Source of the DNA: Ewingella americana
GTDB lineage: Bacteria; Pseudomonadota; Gammaproteobacteria; Enterobacterales; Enterobacteriaceae
Direction: 5' to 3'
DNA length: 64,000 nucleotides
NCBI RefSeq assembly: GCF_006438725.1
Contig: NZ_RCZD01000012.1
Location: 62,682-126,681 of the forward strand
Made by a program: the position numbers and the translations under genes
In this document: positions 7,236 to 16,280 of the stretch, in pieces
Numbering within the stretch: position 1 is the stretch's first letter
Layout of the letters: each line of letters starts with the position of its first letter
The notes under the pieces: model-generated
The model's input: only the letters and a program-made list of their open reading frames with translations
The model's database searches: none
Told to the model about the DNA's origin: nothing

Positions 7236-9599
7236 ATGCTTCAGCCACACAAACACACCAACAGCGGTTGCGGTTGCTCGTCCGATAAATGTGCAAAACC
7301 GACGATGCTGCGCATTAACAAAATCTCTGAAACCACCCACAGCGAGCCACATCCGGCGACCTGTTGCAGTGACAAAGCCCCGCTTGCCGCATCGGCCTGC
7401 TGCGCATCCGACAGTTGTCGCTCACAACCCAGTGAGCACTCACCAACGTCTAAGAGTGATGATGACGGTTCAGGCGACGGTGACAGTGACCCCAGCGGAT
7501 TGCCTGCCGGTGCCTGCCAACTCAGCTGGAAAGTGGACGGCATGGACTGCCCGGCCTGCGCCCGCACCATCGAAAAAGCCGTCAGCGCCGTCGCGGGTGT
7601 CAGCGGTGTAAAGGTCCAGTTTGCCACCGAAAAATTAGTGGTCAGCGCCACCAGTGATGTCTCTCCTGAAGTGCAAAAGGCCGTCATCAGCGCCGGTTTT
7701 ACCCTGCAGTCTCTCAGCGCCAAAAATCCCGACGTTGCCGTTGAAATTTCACCCCTGAAAGAATACGCGCCGTTGCTGATCCTGATTGTGCTGATGGTGA
7801 TCAGCTGGATAGTCGATCAGTTTAGCCAGCCGCTGGGGGAAATCGCCTTCATTGCCACCACACTGGTCGGACTGTGGCCGGTCTTGTTGCAGGCTATCCG
7901 CTCTACCCGCGCCGGATCGCCTTTCACCATTGAAACCCTGATGAGCATTGCAGCACTCGGCGCGCTCTTCATTGGTGCCACCGCAGAAGCCGCGATGGTA
8001 TTGCTGCTGTTTATGGTCGGTGAACGGCTGGAGTCTTTCGCCGCCAACCGCGCACGCAGTGGTGTGAAAGCGCTGATGGCGCTGATCCCCGACAGCGCCG
8101 TGCGCATTGTTGAGGGCCAGTCATCCCGCGTGCCGGTGGCTGATTTGCGTCCGGGTGATGTCATCGAAGTGGCCGCCGGTGGGCGTCTTCCCGCTGACGC
8201 CACCCTGCTGGACAACGCCGCCAGTTTTGATGAAAGCGCCCTGACCGGTGAGTCGGTACCGGTTGAGCATCAGCCGGGGGAAAAAGTTCCGGCAGGGAGT
8301 TTATGTGTGGATCGCGTGGCGCATCTGAGCGTAACTTCCGCGCCCGGTGCCAGCGCCATTGATCGTATTCTGCAACTGATTGAAGAAGCGGACGAACGCC
8401 GTGCCCCGATTGAGCGCTTCCTCGATACCTTTAGCCGCTATTACACCCCGGCGATTATGCTGATGGCGCTGTTGGTGATTTTGATCCCGCCGCTGGCGAT
8501 GGGCCTGCCGTGGGAAACCTGGATCTATCGCGGGCTGACCCTGCTGCTGATTGGTTGCCCTTGTGCACTGGTCATCTCAACCCCGGCGGCTATTACCTCA
8601 GGCCTTGCGGCGGCAACGCGTCAGGGGGCATTAATCAAAGGCGGTGCCGCGCTGGAGCAGCTGGCACTGATTCAGACCATTGCGCTGGATAAAACCGGTA
8701 CGCTGACCGAAGGCAAGCCGGAAGTCACCGATGTCATGCCGCTGGGTGGCGTAAGTGAAAATGAACTGTTGAGTCTGGCGGCTGCGGTAGAAGCAGGCTC
8801 ACATCATCCGCTGGCGCTGGCGATTATTGCCCGCGCCCGAACGGAAAACCCGCTGCCTATCAATGCACAGGCGCGTCGTGCGCTGGCCGGATCTGGCGTC
8901 GAAGGTGAAGTGGCTGGAAGAAAAATTCAGGTACTGGCACCGAAACGACTGGCAGCAAAAGGCGTGGCAGAAGAGCATCTGCGCCAGATTGCTGAGTGGG
9001 AATCCAGCGGAAAAACCGTGGTGGTGGTTTTGCAGGAAGGGAATGCGATCGGGTTGATTGCTATGCAGGACACTCTGCGCGAAGACGCGATCAGTGCGCT
9101 GGCCGATTTGAAAGCACTGGGGATTTCAGCGGTGATGCTCACCGGGGACAACCCTCGGGCCGCCAAAACCATTGCCGAACGACTGGGCATTGAGTTTCGC
9201 GCCGGGCTGCTGCCAGCGGATAAAGTCGAGGCAGTGACTGCTCTCAATGCCCTGCGCCCGACGGCAATGGTTGGTGATGGCATTAACGATGCACCGGCGA
9301 TGAAAGCGGCGCGAATTGGTATTGCGATGGGCAGTGGCACCGACGTGGCGTTGGAAACCGCCGATGCGGCGTTAACTCACAACCGCCTGAGCGGACTGGC
9401 GCAGATGATCAGCCTGTCACGGGCGACGCGGGCCAATATCCGTCAGAACATCACGATTGCGCTTGGCCTGAAAGCCATTTTCCTGGTCACTACGCTGATG
9501 GGGTTGACCGGGTTGTGGCTGGCGGTGCTGGCAGATTCGGGGGCTACCGCGCTGGTCACGGCCAATGCGTTGAGGTTACTGCGTAAGAAAGCCAGGTAA
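7236..9599 (+). CDS. zntA: Zn(II)/Cd(II)/Pb(II)-exporting P1B-type ATPase ZntA
   Basis: The 787-residue pump exports divalent soft metals from the cytoplasm. Order of parts: a Cys-rich tail (GCGC at 11-14, CC at 43-44 and 55-56, C61), an acidic Asp/Gly/Ser linker (about 75-85), a heavy-metal-associated domain with GMDCPAC (102-108), the first membrane helices, an actuator with TGES, the metal-site CPC (441-443), the phosphorylation site D485 in DKTGTLTE, SHHPLA in the N domain and GDGINDAPAMK. E. coli ZntA has 732 residues; the extra length is in the tail and linker. The start has an AGGAG Shine-Dalgarno. It is convergent with tusA, 4 bp away. Confidence 0.97.
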   Translation: MLQPHKHTNSGCGCSSDKCAKPTMLRINKISETTHSEPHPATCCSDKAPLAASACCASDSCRSQPSEHSPTSKSDDDGSGDGDSDPSGLPAGACQLSWKVDGMDCPACARTIEKAVSAVAGVSGVKVQFATEKLVVSATSDVSPEVQKAVISAGFTLQSLSAKNPDVAVEISPLKEYAPLLILIVLMVISWIVDQFSQPLGEIAFIATTLVGLWPVLLQAIRSTRAGSPFTIETLMSIAALGALFIGATAEAAMVLLLFMVGERLESFAANRARSGVKALMALIPDSAVRIVEGQSSRVPVADLRPGDVIEVAAGGRLPADATLLDNAASFDESALTGESVPVEHQPGEKVPAGSLCVDRVAHLSVTSAPGASAIDRILQLIEEADERRAPIERFLDTFSRYYTPAIMLMALLVILIPPLAMGLPWETWIYRGLTLLLIGCPCALVISTPAAITSGLAAATRQGALIKGGAALEQLALIQTIALDKTGTLTEGKPEVTDVMPLGGVSENELLSLAAAVEAGSHHPLALAIIARARTENPLPINAQARRALAGSGVEGEVAGRKIQVLAPKRLAAKGVAEEHLRQIAEWESSGKTVVVVLQEGNAIGLIAMQDTLREDAISALADLKALGISAVMLTGDNPRAAKTIAERLGIEFRAGLLPADKVEAVTALNALRPTAMVGDGINDAPAMKAARIGIAMGSGTDVALETADAALTHNRLSGLAQMISLSRATRANIRQNITIALGLKAIFLVTTLMGLTGLWLAVLADSGATALVTANALRLLRKKAR

Positions 9600-9603
9600 G
9601 CCA

Positions 9604-9861
9604 TTACTCCGGCTGAACAGACCCTTTGGCGAGCAAATAGCGGTACGGCAGTTGTTCAGTGTCGGCCGCTAACAGGGTATGTTCCATAAAACGGCAGAAA
9701 CCTGGGATATCGCGGGTGGTCGCAGGGTCATCGGCAATCACCAGCAGGGTTTCGCCATTTTTCATACCGCGCACCGTTTTGCGAACCATCATCACGGGTT
9801 CCGGGCAACGCAGTCCCACGGCATCCAACTGGTGGTCAGGGTTGATAAAGGGATCGGTCAT
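9604..9861 (-). CDS. tusA: Sulfur carrier protein TusA
   Basis: TusA takes persulfide sulfur from IscS and passes it to TusBCD for 2-thiouridine formation in tRNA. The active Cys19 lies in [16 protein letters not shown] start at ATG 9861 (85 residues; E. coli 81) because the family begins MTD there. An in-frame ATG 15 bp upstream is possible but would put the Shine-Dalgarno (GAGAGAAG) inside the gene. Confidence 0.95.
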   Translation of the reverse strand: MTDPFINPDHQLDAVGLRCPEPVMMVRKTVRGMKNGETLLVIADDPATTRDIPGFCRFMEHTLLAADTEQLPYRYLLAKGSVQPE

Positions 9862-10032
9862 TTCTTCTCTCGACATCTTAATGCGGTAATGCGCGACAGT
9901 TTATACCGCTGATTCTGCGACGCAACAAACGCAAACCATTGCGCTAAAATTAACCATTGCAATACCGATATAAACGGTTACTATGCGCGCCGCCCTTGCT
10001 GATACAAGTTGGGTGCGAAACGAAAAGATATT

Positions 10033-10065
10033 CCTGGGTTCCCTCACCCCATTCACTAAAAAGGT
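10033..10065 (+). promoter_or_regulatory. PreQ1-I riboswitch in the yhhQ leader
   Basis: TGGG (10035-10038) pairs with CCCA (10048-10051). The hairpin contains the preQ1-I signature GGTTC...CACCC and is followed by an A-rich tail, CACTAAAAAGGT. The tail ends in the Shine-Dalgarno AAGGT (10061-10065), 7 nt before the yhhQ ATG. In this riboswitch class the tail folds back into the hairpin loop when preQ1 binds, so ligand should hide the Shine-Dalgarno. E. coli yhhQ has a type III preQ1-I riboswitch at the same place. Confidence 0.8.
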
Positions 10066-10072
10066 CACATCT

Positions 10073-10753
10073 ATGTATTCCTTTACTGCTCAACAGCGGT
10101 TTTCCGCGTTGATATGGCTTTCGCTATTTCATATTGCCATCATCACTTCCAGTAACTATCTGGTGCAGCTACCGATCTCGATATTCGGTTTACACACCAC
10201 CTGGGGTGCTTTCACTTTCCCGTTCATTTTTCTGGCCACCGATCTGACCGTGCGCATCTTTGGCGCGCCGCTGGCTCGACGCATTATCTTGTCGGTCATG
10301 ATGCCTGCGCTGATCATCTCCTATATCATTTCCGCGCTGTTCTTTGACGCCGCATGGCAAGGTTTTGCCGCACTCGGCAGCCTGAATATCATGGTTGCCC
10401 GCATCGCTATCGCCAGCTTTATGGCTTATGTGCTCGGCCAGATCCTCGACGTTCATGTCTTTAACCGCCTGCGCCAGATGCGCAGTTGGTGGATAGCCCC
10501 GGCCGCTGCCATGTTCCTTGGCAATATCAGCGACACGCTGTCGTTCTTCTTTATCGCGTTTTATAAAAGCAGCAATGCGTTTATGGCCAGCAACTGGGTG
10601 GAGATCGCCATGGTGGATTATGCCTTCAAAGTGCTGATCTGCCTGGTGTTCTTCCTGCCGATGTACGGTGTGCTGCTCAATGTACTGTTAAAACGCCTTT
10701 CTGAAAGCGGCCATAACGCTCAGTTTCAGCTAAATTCACACTCATCGCGTTAG
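10073..10753 (+). CDS. yhhQ: Queuosine precursor transporter YhhQ (QueT-like)
   Basis: The 226-residue inner-membrane protein of the VUT family (COG1738) imports 7-deazaguanine precursors (preQ0/preQ1) for queuosine in tRNA. It has about six membrane segments and the family motif FLATDLTVRIFG, with GNISDTLSFFFIAF later. I start at ATG 10073, which sits just behind the Shine-Dalgarno of the riboswitch; the open frame continues upstream but through the riboswitch. It is flanked by divergent tusA and downstream dcrB, the E. coli order. Confidence 0.95.
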   Translation: MYSFTAQQRFSALIWLSLFHIAIITSSNYLVQLPISIFGLHTTWGAFTFPFIFLATDLTVRIFGAPLARRIILSVMMPALIISYIISALFFDAAWQGFAALGSLNIMVARIAIASFMAYVLGQILDVHVFNRLRQMRSWWIAPAAAMFLGNISDTLSFFFIAFYKSSNAFMASNWVEIAMVDYAFKVLICLVFFLPMYGVLLNVLLKRLSESGHNAQFQLNSHSSR

Positions 10754-10856
10754 GGTTATATTCCAGATAATTGGAGTTGCATTTAGCGCGTGAATGGGTT
10801 GCCATACGGGCAGTGAAATCAAGAATCTGCGGCGCTTTAAAATCAAAGGAAGAACT

Positions 10857-11420
10857 ATGCGTAACTTAGTGAAATTTGCAGGCATGACCATACTGATCAT
10901 CGGTCTGGCAGCATGTGATGGTAAAACCACTGACAAAGCGGCGGCGGATAAAGGCGCACCGGCGGCCTCTGCGACGTCAACCGTGCCAGTCAGTCTGCTT
11001 GACGGTAAAGTGACCTTCTCTCTGCCGCAGGGCATGAGTGACCAGAGCGGCAAGCTGGGCAGCCAGGCCAACAATATGCACGTTTACGCCGACAGTACCG
11101 GCCAGAAAGCGGTGATTGTGATCCTGAGTGACAACACCGCTGAGTCGCTGGACGTTCTGACAGCCCGCCTGCAAGATCAACAAAAAGCCCGCGATACCAA
11201 TCTGCAAGTCGTGACCAATAAGTCGATTCAGGTCAATGGCCAGACACTGCAACAGTATGACAGTGTGATCTCTTCTGCCGGTCAGAAGGCCTATTCGTCT
11301 ATCGTGCTGGGCAAAGTGGACAACCACTTGTTGACCCTGCAAATCACCCTGCCGGCTGACAACCAGCAGCAGGCGCAAACCGATGCAGAAGCGATCATTA
11401 GCACCCTGAAAGTTCAGTGA
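10857..11420 (+). CDS. dcrB: Lipoprotein DcrB
   Basis: The product has 187 residues (E. coli 185). It begins with a lipoprotein signal peptide ending in the lipobox LAAC, so Cys20 is the predicted lipidation site. A short Ala/Lys/Asp-rich linker leads to a periplasmic domain of about 145 residues. In E. coli, dcrB mutants resist phages C1 and C6 and the protein affects envelope lipoprotein maturation; the biochemical role is unclear. ATG 10857 is preceded by AAAGGA. It marks the end of the E. coli-like block at the left of the window. Confidence 0.93.
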   Translation: MRNLVKFAGMTILIIGLAACDGKTTDKAAADKGAPAASATSTVPVSLLDGKVTFSLPQGMSDQSGKLGSQANNMHVYADSTGQKAVIVILSDNTAESLDVLTARLQDQQKARDTNLQVVTNKSIQVNGQTLQQYDSVISSAGQKAYSSIVLGKVDNHLLTLQITLPADNQQQAQTDAEAIISTLKVQ

Positions 11421-11441
11421 TCATTCTCATCTAAGCACGAT

Positions 11442-11466
11442 GAAAGCGGGGCATGCCCCGCTTTTT
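11442..11466 (+). terminator. Terminator after dcrB
   Basis: The perfect stem AAAGCGGGGC/GCCCCGCTTT, with an AT centre, runs into a T tract 22 bp after dcrB. Confidence 0.9.
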
Positions 11467-11716
11467 CATGTCTGATATCCCCTGAAATATTAAAACATCA
11501 CTTTCCTTATGGACTTATTCGCTCATAAACGAATAATTTCGCACCAGTGCGCTGAAATAGGGCAATAAAAAGCCAAAAGTGTGATCACGGGCAGCTAAAG
11601 TCCGCATTTTCATATGTCCAATTGTTACCCAATGTCGCAAAATCCGCCTCCAGATTCATAAAACTGTAACAATTATGTCATCTATCACAATTCGCTTATG
11701 CGCATGTGATTAGCAT

Positions 11717-11736
11717 GGCGCTCGTTATGGAACATT
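11717..11736. promoter_or_regulatory. Candidate GlpR operator upstream of glpT
   Basis: Read on the - strand the 20 bases are AATGTTCCATAACGAGCGCC, about 16 of 20 matching the GlpR pattern TATGTTCGATAACGAACATA. It lies 65 bp upstream of the glpT start. The rest of the 380-bp interval (11421-11800) is AT-rich after the dcrB terminator and should hold the glpTQ promoter; I could not choose a convincing -35/-10 pair or CRP site. Confidence 0.45.
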
Positions 11737-11800
11737 TCGATTTGATTTTATTGTCAGCCACTCAGCATGAGTGAACTGACCAATGCCATTGGAGGCGTTA

Positions 11801-13153
11801 ATGCTCAGTATCTTTAAGCCCGCAGCCCATCAGGCCCCCGTGGCAGATAGCCATGTTGACCCCTTGTACCGCCGCCTGCGCTGGCAGATCTTCATGGGGA
11901 TCTTCTTCGGTTATGCTGCTTACTATCTGGTGCGTAAAAACTTTGCACTGGCCATGCCCTACCTGATCGATCAGGGCTTCTCCCGTGGTGACCTCGGTTT
12001 TGCCCTTTCCGGGATCTCCATTGCTTACGGTATCTCCAAATTCATCATGGGGTCGGTCTCTGACCGCTCTAACCCACGCGTGTTTTTACCTGTCGGCCTG
12101 ATTCTGGCCGCCGCTGTGATGCTGTTTATGGGGTTTGTGCCCTGGGCAACGTCCAGCATTGCCATCATGTTTGTACTGCTGTTTCTGTGCGGATGGTTCC
12201 AGGGAATGGGCTGGCCGCCGTGTGGACGTACCATGGTTCACTGGTGGTCGCAGAAAGAACGCGGCAGCATTGTGTCGGTGTGGAACTGCGCCCATAACGT
12301 CGGCGGCGGTATTCCTCCGCTGCTGTTCCTGCTGGGTATGGCGTGGTTTAACGACTGGCACGCGGCGCTGTATATGCCCGCTTTCGGTGCGATTGCGCTG
12401 GCCGTTTTTGCATTCATCACCATGCGAGATACCCCGCAGTCCTGCGGTTTGCCGCCGATTGAAGAGTACAAAAACGACTATCCGCCAGACTACGTGAAAG
12501 AGTCCGCCGAGCAGGAACTGACGGCGAAACAGATCTTCATGCAGTACATCCTGCCGAACAAACTGCTGTGGTACATCGCCATCGCCAACGTGTTCGTCTA
12601 CCTGCTGCGCTATGGCATCCTCGACTGGTCACCGACCTACCTGAAAGAAGTGAAACACTTCGCGCTGGATAAATCCTCGTGGGCCTACTTCCTGTATGAA
12701 TATGCCGGGATCCCGGGCACGCTGCTGTGCGGCTGGATGTCGGACAAAGTGTTCAAAGGTAACCGTGGCGCCACCGGTGTGTTCTTCATGGTACTGGTGA
12801 CTATCGCCACCGTGGTGTACTGGCTGAATCCGGTGGGTAATCCGGGCATTGATATGGCCTGTATGATCACCATCGGCTTCCTGATTTACGGCCCGGTGAT
12901 GTTGATTGGTCTGCACGCGTTGGAGCTGGCCCCGAAGAAAGCGGCAGGGACGGCAGCAGGCTTTACCGGTCTGTTCGGCTACCTCGGTGGCTCGGTCGCG
13001 GCAAGTGCTATCGTCGGCTATACCGTTGACTACTTCGGCTGGGACGGCGGCTTTATCGTGATGATCGGTGGCTGTGTGCTGGCGGTGATGTTGCTGGTGA
13101 TGGTCATGCTGAGTGAAAACAAACACAAAGCCCAACTGGCTAAAGGAGCATAA
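11801..13153 (+). CDS. glpT: Glycerol-3-phosphate:phosphate antiporter GlpT
   Basis: GlpT imports sn-glycerol-3-phosphate in exchange for phosphate, and also lets fosfomycin in. The 450-residue product (E. coli 452) is a 12-helix major facilitator; [15 protein letters not shown] near residue 45 carries the substrate-site Arg, and a second conserved Arg lies in [11 protein letters not shown] after the central loop. I start at ATG 11801, 5 nt after GGAGG; an in-frame ATG 18 bp upstream would place that Shine-Dalgarno inside the gene. glpQ follows after 2 bp, as in the E. coli glpTQ operon, but the location next to dcrB is not the E. coli one. Confidence 0.98.
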   Translation: MLSIFKPAAHQAPVADSHVDPLYRRLRWQIFMGIFFGYAAYYLVRKNFALAMPYLIDQGFSRGDLGFALSGISIAYGISKFIMGSVSDRSNPRVFLPVGLILAAAVMLFMGFVPWATSSIAIMFVLLFLCGWFQGMGWPPCGRTMVHWWSQKERGSIVSVWNCAHNVGGGIPPLLFLLGMAWFNDWHAALYMPAFGAIALAVFAFITMRDTPQSCGLPPIEEYKNDYPPDYVKESAEQELTAKQIFMQYILPNKLLWYIAIANVFVYLLRYGILDWSPTYLKEVKHFALDKSSWAYFLYEYAGIPGTLLCGWMSDKVFKGNRGATGVFFMVLVTIATVVYWLNPVGNPGIDMACMITIGFLIYGPVMLIGLHALELAPKKAAGTAAGFTGLFGYLGGSVAASAIVGYTVDYFGWDGGFIVMIGGCVLAVMLLVMVMLSENKHKAQLAKGA

Positions 13154-13155
13154 GG

Positions 13156-14241
13156 ATGCGCAAGGTATTAGGGAATGTATTGAAAAGTAGTCTGCTGGCA
13201 GGGCTGATTGCCGCCTCATGCTACGCCAGTGCTGCCGAGCCGGTGGTTATCGCCCATCGCGGTGCCAGCGGTTACCTGCCGGAACACACCCTGCCCGCCA
13301 AAGCCATGGCTTACGCGCAGGGTGCCAATTTCCTCGAGCAGGATCTGGTGATGACCAAGGACGACCAGTTGGTCGTTCTGCATGACCACTATCTGGACCG
13401 CGTGACCGACGTGGCACAGCGCTTCCCGGACCGGGCGCGTAAAGATGGGCGTTATTACGCCATCGATTTCACGCTGCCTGAGATCAAGTCGCTGAAGTTC
13501 ACCGAAGGTTTTAATATCAAAGACGGTAAGCAGGTGCAGACCTATCCGGGACGTTTCCCGATGGGTAAATCTGATTTCCGTGTGCACACCTTCCAGGAAG
13601 AGATCGAGTTTGTGCAGGGGCTGAATCATTCGACGGGTAAAGACGTCGGGATTTATACCGAGATCAAAGCACCGTGGTTCCACCGTCAGGAAGGCAAAGA
13701 CATTTCTGCCAAAGTGCTGGAGGTACTCAAGGAGTACGGATACACCCGCAAAAGCAGCAACGTCTATGTCCAGTGCTTCGACCCGAATGAGCTTAAGCGC
13801 ATCAAAAATGAGCTGGAGCCGAAGATGGGCATCGACCTGAAACTGGTTCAGTTGATCGCCTACACCAAGTGGGACGAAACCCAGGAGCAGAAAGACGGCA
13901 AGTGGGTGAACTACAACTATGACTGGATGTTCAAGCCGGGCGCGATGAAACAGATTGCGCAGTACGCTGACGGCATCGGGCCGGATTACCATATGCTGAT
14001 TGAAGCGGACTCTACGGTCAATAACATCAAACTGACGCCGATGACGGCGGAGGCGCACGCCAGCAAGCTGGTGGTGCATCCGTTTACCGTTCGCGCAGAC
14101 GATTTGCCGAAGTACGTCACCAATGTGAATTCGCTGTATCAAATTCTCTATCAGCAGGCGCACGTTGACGGTCTGTTCACTGACTTCCCGGACAAAGCGG
14201 TGAGTTATTTAGAGCACCAGCAAACGCAGCCTCAGAAGTAA
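13156..14241 (+). CDS. glpQ: Periplasmic glycerophosphodiester phosphodiesterase GlpQ
   Basis: GlpQ hydrolyses glycerophosphodiesters to glycerol-3-phosphate, the substrate of GlpT. The 361 residues begin with a Sec signal peptide (KSSLLAGLIAASCYASA then AEP). The GDPD motif IAHRGASGYLPEHT with the catalytic His follows, then EQDLVMTKDDQLVVLHD with metal ligands, the second catalytic His and YTEIKAP. It starts 2 bp after glpT behind AAGGA, so the genes are cotranscribed and jointly supply glycerol-3-phosphate from phospholipid breakdown. Confidence 0.98.
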   Translation: MRKVLGNVLKSSLLAGLIAASCYASAAEPVVIAHRGASGYLPEHTLPAKAMAYAQGANFLEQDLVMTKDDQLVVLHDHYLDRVTDVAQRFPDRARKDGRYYAIDFTLPEIKSLKFTEGFNIKDGKQVQTYPGRFPMGKSDFRVHTFQEEIEFVQGLNHSTGKDVGIYTEIKAPWFHRQEGKDISAKVLEVLKEYGYTRKSSNVYVQCFDPNELKRIKNELEPKMGIDLKLVQLIAYTKWDETQEQKDGKWVNYNYDWMFKPGAMKQIAQYADGIGPDYHMLIEADSTVNNIKLTPMTAEAHASKLVVHPFTVRADDLPKYVTNVNSLYQILYQQAHVDGLFTDFPDKAVSYLEHQQTQPQK

Positions 14242-14270
14242 GTTTTTCTCAGGATGCGACGCCATAAAAA

Positions 14271-14303
14271 GCGGGCAAGGTTTTCACCCTGCCCGTTTTT
14301 TTT
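14271..14303. terminator. Terminator between glpQ and yigL
   Basis: CGGGCAGGG-type stem (GCGGGCAAGG/CCCTGCCCG) with a TTTTCA loop and an eight-T tail on the + strand; an A run on the other side suggests it can also serve yigL on the - strand. Confidence 0.85.
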
Positions 14304-14324
14304 ATCATTCAACACAGCGGAAAA

Positions 14325-15134
14325 TTAAGCCGGTTCGGAGAGATACATTTTGCGCAGATAATGCGGCACTGCGTCGTCAGCATTCGAACCAATAATTTCG
14401 GCATCCGGCATTGCCGCTTTCAGACGCGGCAGAGAGCCGCTCATCAGGCAGCCTTTACCGGCCATGGTCAGCATTTCCAAATCATTTAGACCGTCGCCAA
14501 AGGCGATGCAATCTTTCAACGAATATCCCATCAGTTTAGAGACGTGCTCAAGAGCGTGGCCTTTCGACACGCCACCGGCCATCACTTCCAGACAGGTTGG
14601 CAGCGAGAAGCTGACGTTAACGCGATCGCCCCAGCGGGCGTTGATCGCATCTTCCAGCGGGATCAGTTCTTCATGGCTTTCGCAGGTGAAATAGACTTTA
14701 CAGATGCCATCGGTTTCCAGCAGACCCGGTTCGTACAGTTTGTATTTGAAGACGGATTCGCGGAAGAACTGGTCCTGATCGTCACGATCGCGGTTCATAT
14801 ACCAGTCATCATTGCGATAGACGTTAGTCAGAATGTTCGGGTTGTTGTGCATGATACCGAACAGGTCACGGGCGATGTCTTCGTCGACATTATGCGAAAA
14901 GATCAGCTCGCCTTCGGTGTTATGCACCCGTGCGCCGTTGGAGGTGATCATAAATGCGCTGATTTCCAGGTTGTCACGGATCTGCGCCACATCAATGTGA
15001 TGGCGGCCGGTGGCGAACACAAAGTGCACGCCGCGCTGAGTCAGCATCTTCAGCGTCTCTTTGGCGTAGGGGCTCAGGGTATGGTCGGGTGACAGCAGGG
15101 TGCCATCTAAATCGGAAGCAACAACATGATACAT
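14325..15134 (-). CDS. yigL: HAD-family pyridoxal phosphatase YigL
   Basis: The 269-residue HAD hydrolase (Cof subfamily, type IIB cap) has the nucleophile motif DLDGTLL at the N-terminus, ATGRHH in motif II, GGVSKGHAL with the motif III Lys, and FGDGLNDLEML in motif IV. The E. coli protein dephosphorylates pyridoxal 5'-phosphate and sugar phosphates, and SgrS stabilises its mRNA during sugar-phosphate stress. It lies 51 bp after pldB on the same strand and is probably cotranscribed with it. In E. coli the next gene group is yigM-metR; here glpQ is next. Confidence 0.95.
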   Translation of the reverse strand: MYHVVASDLDGTLLSPDHTLSPYAKETLKMLTQRGVHFVFATGRHHIDVAQIRDNLEISAFMITSNGARVHNTEGELIFSHNVDEDIARDLFGIMHNNPNILTNVYRNDDWYMNRDRDDQDQFFRESVFKYKLYEPGLLETDGICKVYFTCESHEELIPLEDAINARWGDRVNVSFSLPTCLEVMAGGVSKGHALEHVSKLMGYSLKDCIAFGDGLNDLEMLTMAGKGCLMSGSLPRLKAAMPDAEIIGSNADDAVPHYLRKMYLSEPA

Positions 15135-15185
15135 AGCGGTAGGTTCTAACCTCTGATGGAGTTATGCGCGGCAGTTCGCCGCGAG

Positions 15186-16175
15186 TTAATGCCGCGCAAA
15201 AAAGCGCATGATGGCATCGAGCGCCTGTGCCCTCAGGTCGTCCCGTTCAAACAGGATCTCATGGCGCGCGCCTTCAATGACCATTGGCTTCTCCCCTTCA
15301 CAAGGGTGTCCGGCAACGGCCATCGCCTGACAAAAAGCAAGGTGTGACCGGTTATCAACGACCCGGTCTTCACTTGCCTGTAATAATAGCAGGGGTGTGG
15401 TGATCTTTTCGGCTTGTTGCAGGATATGCATACCTGCCTCAATGCTTTCCCGCACCCAGTGGTAGGTCGGTCCGCCAACCTGTAGCTCGGGGTAATCGGC
15501 ATAAAAACGCAGGTTGCGGCGATAGCGTTCACGGCTGTGCGTCAGACGGTTAACCACAAACGGCAGTGGGCGCCAGTGGCCGGTTCCCAGGGCATATCCG
15601 TCGCGGCGCAGCGGGTGATTTTCCGCCCAGTTGAGTATTCGCCGTGAGATCCAGCCGGGCATCGGTAAATAGATGCCGGTCATTGGCGCGCAAAAGGCTG
15701 CCGCGTCAAACGTCTGTGGGTATTTCGCCAGGAACAGGGCGGCAATCGCGCCTCCCATCGAATGGGCCAGGACATATTTCTTATTGTAATGACGCGGGGT
15801 GATCTCCCGTTCATACAGCCGGTGAAAATCTTCAACGTAATCATCGAAGTGCTGCACATGTCCACGGTGCGGGTCATCGAGCATACGCCCGGAGCGCCCC
15901 TGCCCGCGATGGTCAACAATGACGACGTCATACCCGCTGTGAAATAAGTCATAAGCCAGTTCCGGGTATTTTACGTAGCTTTCGATACGCCCCGGTGACA
16001 CCACAATGACACTGTCGTGCTCAAAAGCGCTAAAGCGGACGTAATGAATCGGCACGTCGTCCACGCCAGCAAATTGCCCTTCTTCCCGTTGACGCCAAAA
16101 ATCCAGCAAGGGACCGGTTGCAAAAGCAGAAAACTCTTTCTCACGTGTTAACCACTTTGCAAAATTCGATGACAT
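15186..16175 (-). CDS. pldB: Lysophospholipase L2
   Basis: PldB removes the fatty acid from lysophospholipids at the inner membrane. The 329-residue alpha/beta hydrolase (E. coli 340) shows VVIVDHRGQGRSGR, the nucleophile elbow LAHSMGGAIAALF with the catalytic Ser, YHWVRESIEAG, and the acid and His in ASEDRVVDNR and EGARHEILFERD. I start at ATG 16175, where similarity begins, with GGAA 7 nt before it. Longer in-frame starts would overlap the rhtB promoter region. rhtB is divergent. Confidence 0.94.
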   Translation of the reverse strand: MSSNFAKWLTREKEFSAFATGPLLDFWRQREEGQFAGVDDVPIHYVRFSAFEHDSVIVVSPGRIESYVKYPELAYDLFHSGYDVVIVDHRGQGRSGRMLDDPHRGHVQHFDDYVEDFHRLYEREITPRHYNKKYVLAHSMGGAIAALFLAKYPQTFDAAAFCAPMTGIYLPMPGWISRRILNWAENHPLRRDGYALGTGHWRPLPFVVNRLTHSRERYRRNLRFYADYPELQVGGPTYHWVRESIEAGMHILQQAEKITTPLLLLQASEDRVVDNRSHLAFCQAMAVAGHPCEGEKPMVIEGARHEILFERDDLRAQALDAIMRFFARH

Positions 16176-16280
16176 GGAAGGGTTCCGAAACCGTGTTACA
16201 GGAAGGTGAAGTAAGTTATTTGTGAGCCCATAAACAATAGCGTATTGTGCCATAAAATGGTGTATTCAGGGAGTCGCTCG

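Noticed and set aside
11670-11695. CRP-like half site (TATCACAA) upstream of glpT
   Set aside because: Only one half matches TGTGA-N6-TCACA; the partner half is poor.
12629-14163. Long antisense frames opposite glpT and glpQ
   Set aside because: They are shadows created by codon bias in the opposite strand genes; no Shine-Dalgarno or protein similarity.
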